From Penaeus vannamei (taxonomy: Eukaryota; Arthropoda; Malacostraca; Decapoda; Penaeidae): 30,000 nt of DNA. The stretch is taken from positions 3,507,068-3,537,067 of the forward strand of contig NC_091588.1 in assembly GCF_042767895.1 (NCBI RefSeq), read 5' to 3'. The number at the start of each line of letters is the position of its first letter. Position 1 is the first letter of the stretch. The notes beneath the pieces were generated by a model. The model was given only the letters and a program-made list of their open reading frames with translations, ran no database searches and was not told the origin of the DNA. A program made the translations under genes and the position numbers. This document shows, piece by piece, positions 27,335 to 30,000 of this stretch.

Positions 27335-27369
27335 CTGTAAGCACAAGAAAAAATAATTAATAAAAAAAA

Positions 27370-27537
27370 TTGTTGGAGAAGAAGAGGAAGATGCAGAAGA
27401 AGATATACAAGATGATGAGGAAGAAAAGAAGAAACAGAAACAGAAAACACACACAAAGAGAGAGGGAGGGAGAGGGAGAGGGAGGGAGGGAGGGAGGGAG
27501 GGAGGGAAAGGGTAAGGGAGAGGGAGAGGGAGAGAAA

Positions 27538-27635
<98 letters not shown>

Positions 27636-27760
27636 GGGAGAGAGAGAAAGAGAAAGAGAAAGAGAAAGAGAGAAGAGAAGAGAAGAGAGGGATCAAGAAA
27701 GAGAAAAAGAGAGAAAGAAAGAAAGAGAGAAAGAGGGAGAGAAAGAGAAAGAGAGATGAA
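27370..27760. repeat. purine block with (GA)44
   Basis: GAAGAAGATG and GGGAGGGAGG lead to uninterrupted GA at about 27540-27627, then GAGAAAGAGAAAG. Confidence 0.94.
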
Positions 27761-28054
27761 GAGACATCCCCCTCCCCTCCCCACCCCTCCCCCTCCAACC
27801 AAACAAATACAGATGTCTTAACTGAACACACACACACACACACAAAAAAAAATAAAAAATAACTCCCAACTCATACAATCCCTCTCCCTCTCCCCTCCCC
27901 CTCCCCCTTCCCTCTCTCCCCTCCTCCCTCCCACCCCCATCCCCCCTTTACCGAACAACACCCTTCTTGTGAATTCCTCAAGGGGGAGGGGGGAGGAGGA
28001 GGAGGAGGGGGGAGGAGGAGGAGGAGGGGGGGGGGTGTTGCGTGTGCCTCCTGA
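27761..28054. other. C-rich, CA, pyrimidine and GGA short tracts
   Basis: CCCCTCCCC at 27765-27797, (CA)n with A9 near 27828-27850, CCCTCTCCCC at 27880-27945, a short unique patch, then GGAGGAGGAGGGGGG at 27985-28037. No gene. Confidence 0.6.
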
Positions 28055-28198
28055 GCGTCCCAGGAAGAAGATTATTCCTGTTCGCCTCATCAAGACAATC
28101 AACCGGACTGGAGGCTCGTTATAAGGAGTGAGAAATGGATTGAATATCCGATACGCTGTCCTGCAACGGCCGCCTGCTCATTATTGTTTTTTCGCGGT
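28055..28198 (+). other. stop-free 48-codon island, exon candidate
   Basis: After TGA at 28052-28054 one plus-strand frame is open through about 145 bp of unique DNA (reading EEDYSCSPHQDNQPDWRLV and then RSEKWIEYPIRCPATAAC) and continues into the G/T repeat to a stop at about 28513. CCTCCTGAGCGTCCCAG at about 28047-28063 could serve as acceptor. Composition is ordinary, with Trp and Cys. Other frames are partly open too, so confidence is low. Confidence 0.22.
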
Positions 28199-28406
<208 letters not shown>

Positions 28407-28515
28407 AGGATACAAACAAAATATATACCGACAAACAGAATATCATTTGCGACGAAAACAAACAAAAACAAACAAACAAACAAACAGGAGTACGAACCCA
28501 CTGCTTCCGGTGATT

Positions 28516-28556
28516 GACACTTACCTGAAAAAGAATAAAAAAAACATGATTAGTAT
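28516..28556 (-). promoter_or_regulatory. recursive-splicing (ratchet) site candidate
   Basis: Read on the minus strand: branch-point-like ATACTAAT (28556-28549), T8 then ATTC then T5 as polypyrimidine tract, CAG at 28527-28525, immediately followed by GTAAGTGTC at 28524-28516. Both halves are near-consensus and the acceptor and donor share one junction with no exon between, as in zero-nucleotide exons of long arthropod introns. The branch A lies about 25 nt from the AG, the usual distance. It would regenerate a 5' splice site after a first splicing step. Alternatively it could define a conventional exon start. Confidence 0.45.
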
Positions 28557-28785
28557 TTTAAAATCAAATTGGGAGACAAAAAACAATTAAAAAAACAAAC
28601 AAACATACAAAGACATACATATCAGGAGGAAAAAAATAAAAGAGATTAAAAGAATTGCTAACATGGAACAGCAGGCGAGGAGGAAAAGAGGAAGAAAAGG
28701 AGGAAGAGGAGAAGAGGAGGGGTAGGAGGAGGAGAAGAACAAGAAAACAAGGAGGAGGAGGAGGAGATGAAAAAGAAGAGAATAA

Positions 28786-28788
<3 letters not shown>
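28557..28788. other. A-rich DNA then (GGA)/(GAA) purine tract
   Basis: (CAAA)n at 28590-28607, unique A-rich DNA, then GGAAGAGGAGAAG at 28675-28770. No gene. Confidence 0.6.

Positions 28789-28847
<59 letters not shown>
28789..28847. repeat. (AT)29 microsatellite
   Basis: 59 bp of uninterrupted AT, capable of cruciform extrusion. Confidence 0.97.
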
Positions 28848-28850
<3 letters not shown>

Positions 28851-29015
28851 GAAATCTAATACTGGCGATATGTGCAGTACAATAAGCGAATTAATCCGTT
28901 CAGAAAACCCGCGCAAAAACAAACAAACAAACAAACAAACAAAACAAACATATTAATACCCCCCACCCCCTCCACAAAAAAAAAGAATTAAAAAAAAAAA
29001 AAAAAAAAAAAAAAA
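28848..29015. other. unique patch, (CAAA)n, C-run, A26
   Basis: CAAACAAACAAACAAAC near 28918-28945, CCCCCCACCCCC near 28960, and A-runs ending in A26 at 28990-29015. Confidence 0.7.
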
Positions 29016-29185
29016 GACAAAACGGAGTCATCAGTCAGCCCCCACAAATATCAGGGTTAAATCGTCTATTATGAGTATCAGAGCCAGAAGTTCTAATCGG
29101 CCATTGTCCCGATTGGATCCTGATTTTAAAGGGTTTGATGCTATCTGGCGCAAAGTTGTGGGATCCAATTGTGCGGGCAAAATGG
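29016..29185 (+). other. unique island with long-range hairpin and ATG-initiated frame
   Basis: ATTGGATCC (29112-29120) and GGATCCAAT (29161-29169) are perfect 9-bp inverted repeats 40 nt apart, and AATCGG/CCGATT (29095-29100, 29109-29114) makes an alternative hairpin. An ATG at 29071 opens about 42 ordinary residues (MSIRARSSNRPLSRLD onward) before purine repeat. The complement is open too. It could be a structured RNA, a small mobile-element remnant or an exon; I cannot decide. Confidence 0.3.
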
Positions 29186-29428
29186 GCCTGGTGGGGGGAA
29201 GGGAGAGGGGAGAGGGGAGGGACGCAAGGGGGAAAGGGAGAGGGGAGAGGGGAGGGAGGCAAGGGGGAGGAAGAGGGGAGAGGGGGAGGGACGAAAGGGG
29301 GAAGGGAGAGGGAGGGATGGGGGAAGGGAGAGGGGAGAGGGAGGGATGGGGGAAAGGGAGAGGGAGAGGGGAGGGGCGCAAGGGGGAAAGGGAGAGGGGT
29401 GAGGGGAGGGAGAGAGGGGCATGAGGGT
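29186..29428. repeat. purine block (GGGGAAGGGAGAGGGGAGAGGG)
   Basis: A unit of about 35-40 bp containing (G)CAAGGGGGAAAGGGAGAGG recurs near 29225, 29262 and 29378. Confidence 0.88.
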
Positions 29429-29690
29429 TTTCCCCTTTCTTCTCTCTCTCTCTTTCTTTCTTTCTCTTTCTCCACTCTCTCTTTCTGCCTTTCGTTCCTT
29501 TTTCTATCGTTTTTTCTTTCTTTTCTCTCTCTTCCCTATTCCCTTCTCTTGTCTTTTCTCCCTCCCTCCCTCTCTTTCTATCTCGCTCCATCTTCTCTTC
29601 TCTCTAACCTCCCCTCCTCCCCTCTCTCTCTCTCTCTCTCTCTTTTCCCCTCTTTCCACCTCTCGAAGTCCCCTTCTCCACCCTCCCTTT
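29429..29690. repeat. polypyrimidine block (CTCTTT/CCTCC)
   Basis: CTCTCTCTCTTTCTTTC followed by CCCTCCC and CTCTCTCTC. Directly adjoins the purine block to its left. Confidence 0.88.
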
Positions 29691-29734
29691 CTACCAGTAT
29701 CCTAAAAAATGCCACTTGTTTTTTTCCTGTGTGA

Positions 29735-30000
29735 ATGGTGAGGGGGGAGGGGAAGGGATAAAGGGGATAGAAGACAGAGGGGGAGGAGGAGGAGGAAGAG
29801 GAAAGAGGAGAGAGGAGAAGAGGAAGGAGGAAGAGGAGAGATGAGAAGAAGGAGGGAGGAGGAAAGAGGAGAAGAAGGAGGAGGAGGAGAGAGGAGAAGA
29901 AGGAGGAGAAAAGGAATGGATATGGTGATGAAGAAGGGAAAGAGGAGGTACGGAGAATAAAGAAAGGAGACAGAGCGAAAAAAACAACAAAAAACCGGGG
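29735..30000. repeat. purine block (GGAGGAAGAGG) to window end
   Basis: GGAGGAGGAGG and AGAAGGAGGAGGAG repeats. It continues to the window edge, so the true end is unknown. Confidence 0.88.

Noticed and set aside
28447..28500. tRNA-derived SINE (B-box-like GGTTCGTACTCC on the minus strand followed by (TTTG)n)
   Set aside because: The B-box match needs an inserted base, no T-stem pairs around it, and no A-box lies upstream at the right distance.

Overview
This window looks like non-coding nuclear DNA from a metazoan with an exceptionally microsatellite-rich genome. No complete gene can be supported. There are no bacterial-style operons, no recognisable rRNA or tRNA, no transposase or reverse transcriptase, and no CRISPR array. 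Long open frames do exist (over 600 codons), but they read through simple repeats (poly-Ser/Leu, poly-Pro, Arg-Glu, Cys-Val or His-Thr) and are artefacts of low-complexity DNA. Many (GA)n/(CT)n tracts of 60-110 bp, long (CA)n/(GT)n and (AT)n tracts, and kilobase-scale polypurine or polypyrimidine blocks best match a decapod crustacean, with penaeid shrimp the leading guess because their genomes are known for extreme SSR content. Another SSR-rich invertebrate is possible. The taxon is inference only.

Layout: purine- and pyrimidine-rich blocks of 100-1400 bp alternate along the whole window, separated by short ordinary islands of about 60-400 bp. Main pyrimidine blocks are near 2.4-3.1, 4.0-4.9, 5.5-7.3, 11.74-13.85, 14.6-14.8, 15.7-15.9, 17.3-17.7, 18.2-19.1, 24.8-25.6 and 26.6-27.2 kb. 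Main purine blocks are near 0-0.5, 0.7-1.0, 8.6-9.6, 9.8-11.0, 15.9-16.8, 17.8-18.1, 19.4-20.4, 21.1-21.6, 22.0-22.7, 23.0-24.4, 27.4-27.8 and 29.2-30 kb. Within them sit minisatellites with clear periods: 13, 15, 20, 21, 30 and about 49 bp, and a variable 35-93 bp array at 14.0-14.6 kb that carries ten TACGTG cores.

The islands hold the signals worth reading. (1) On the minus strand at 28.52 kb, a branch-point-like TACTAAT, a T-rich tract and CAG/GTAAGT abut exactly: the form of a recursive-splicing ratchet point. (2) On the minus strand at 27.24-27.33 kb, a 92-nt stretch between good acceptor and donor signals contains an ATG followed by a 17-residue signal-peptide-like sequence. (3) CpG-rich islands at 0.5, 5.3, 8.5 and 19.7 kb look like promoters; the 8.5-kb island combines a 12-bp palindromic E-box, a CCAAT box, an E2F site and an ATGGCGG motif within 90 bp. 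(4) There is a three-unit heat-shock element at 10.04 kb, a GTCACGTGAC E-box at 10.48 kb, and a TATA box on a 12-bp hairpin at 2.37 kb.

The simplest reading is a long intron or intergenic region with scattered regulatory islands, possibly with a minus-strand transcription unit across the right half. No joint system of genes is visible. All exon and regulatory calls are hypotheses from sequence motifs in a composition that produces many false positives, especially acceptor-like sites after pyrimidine tracts.
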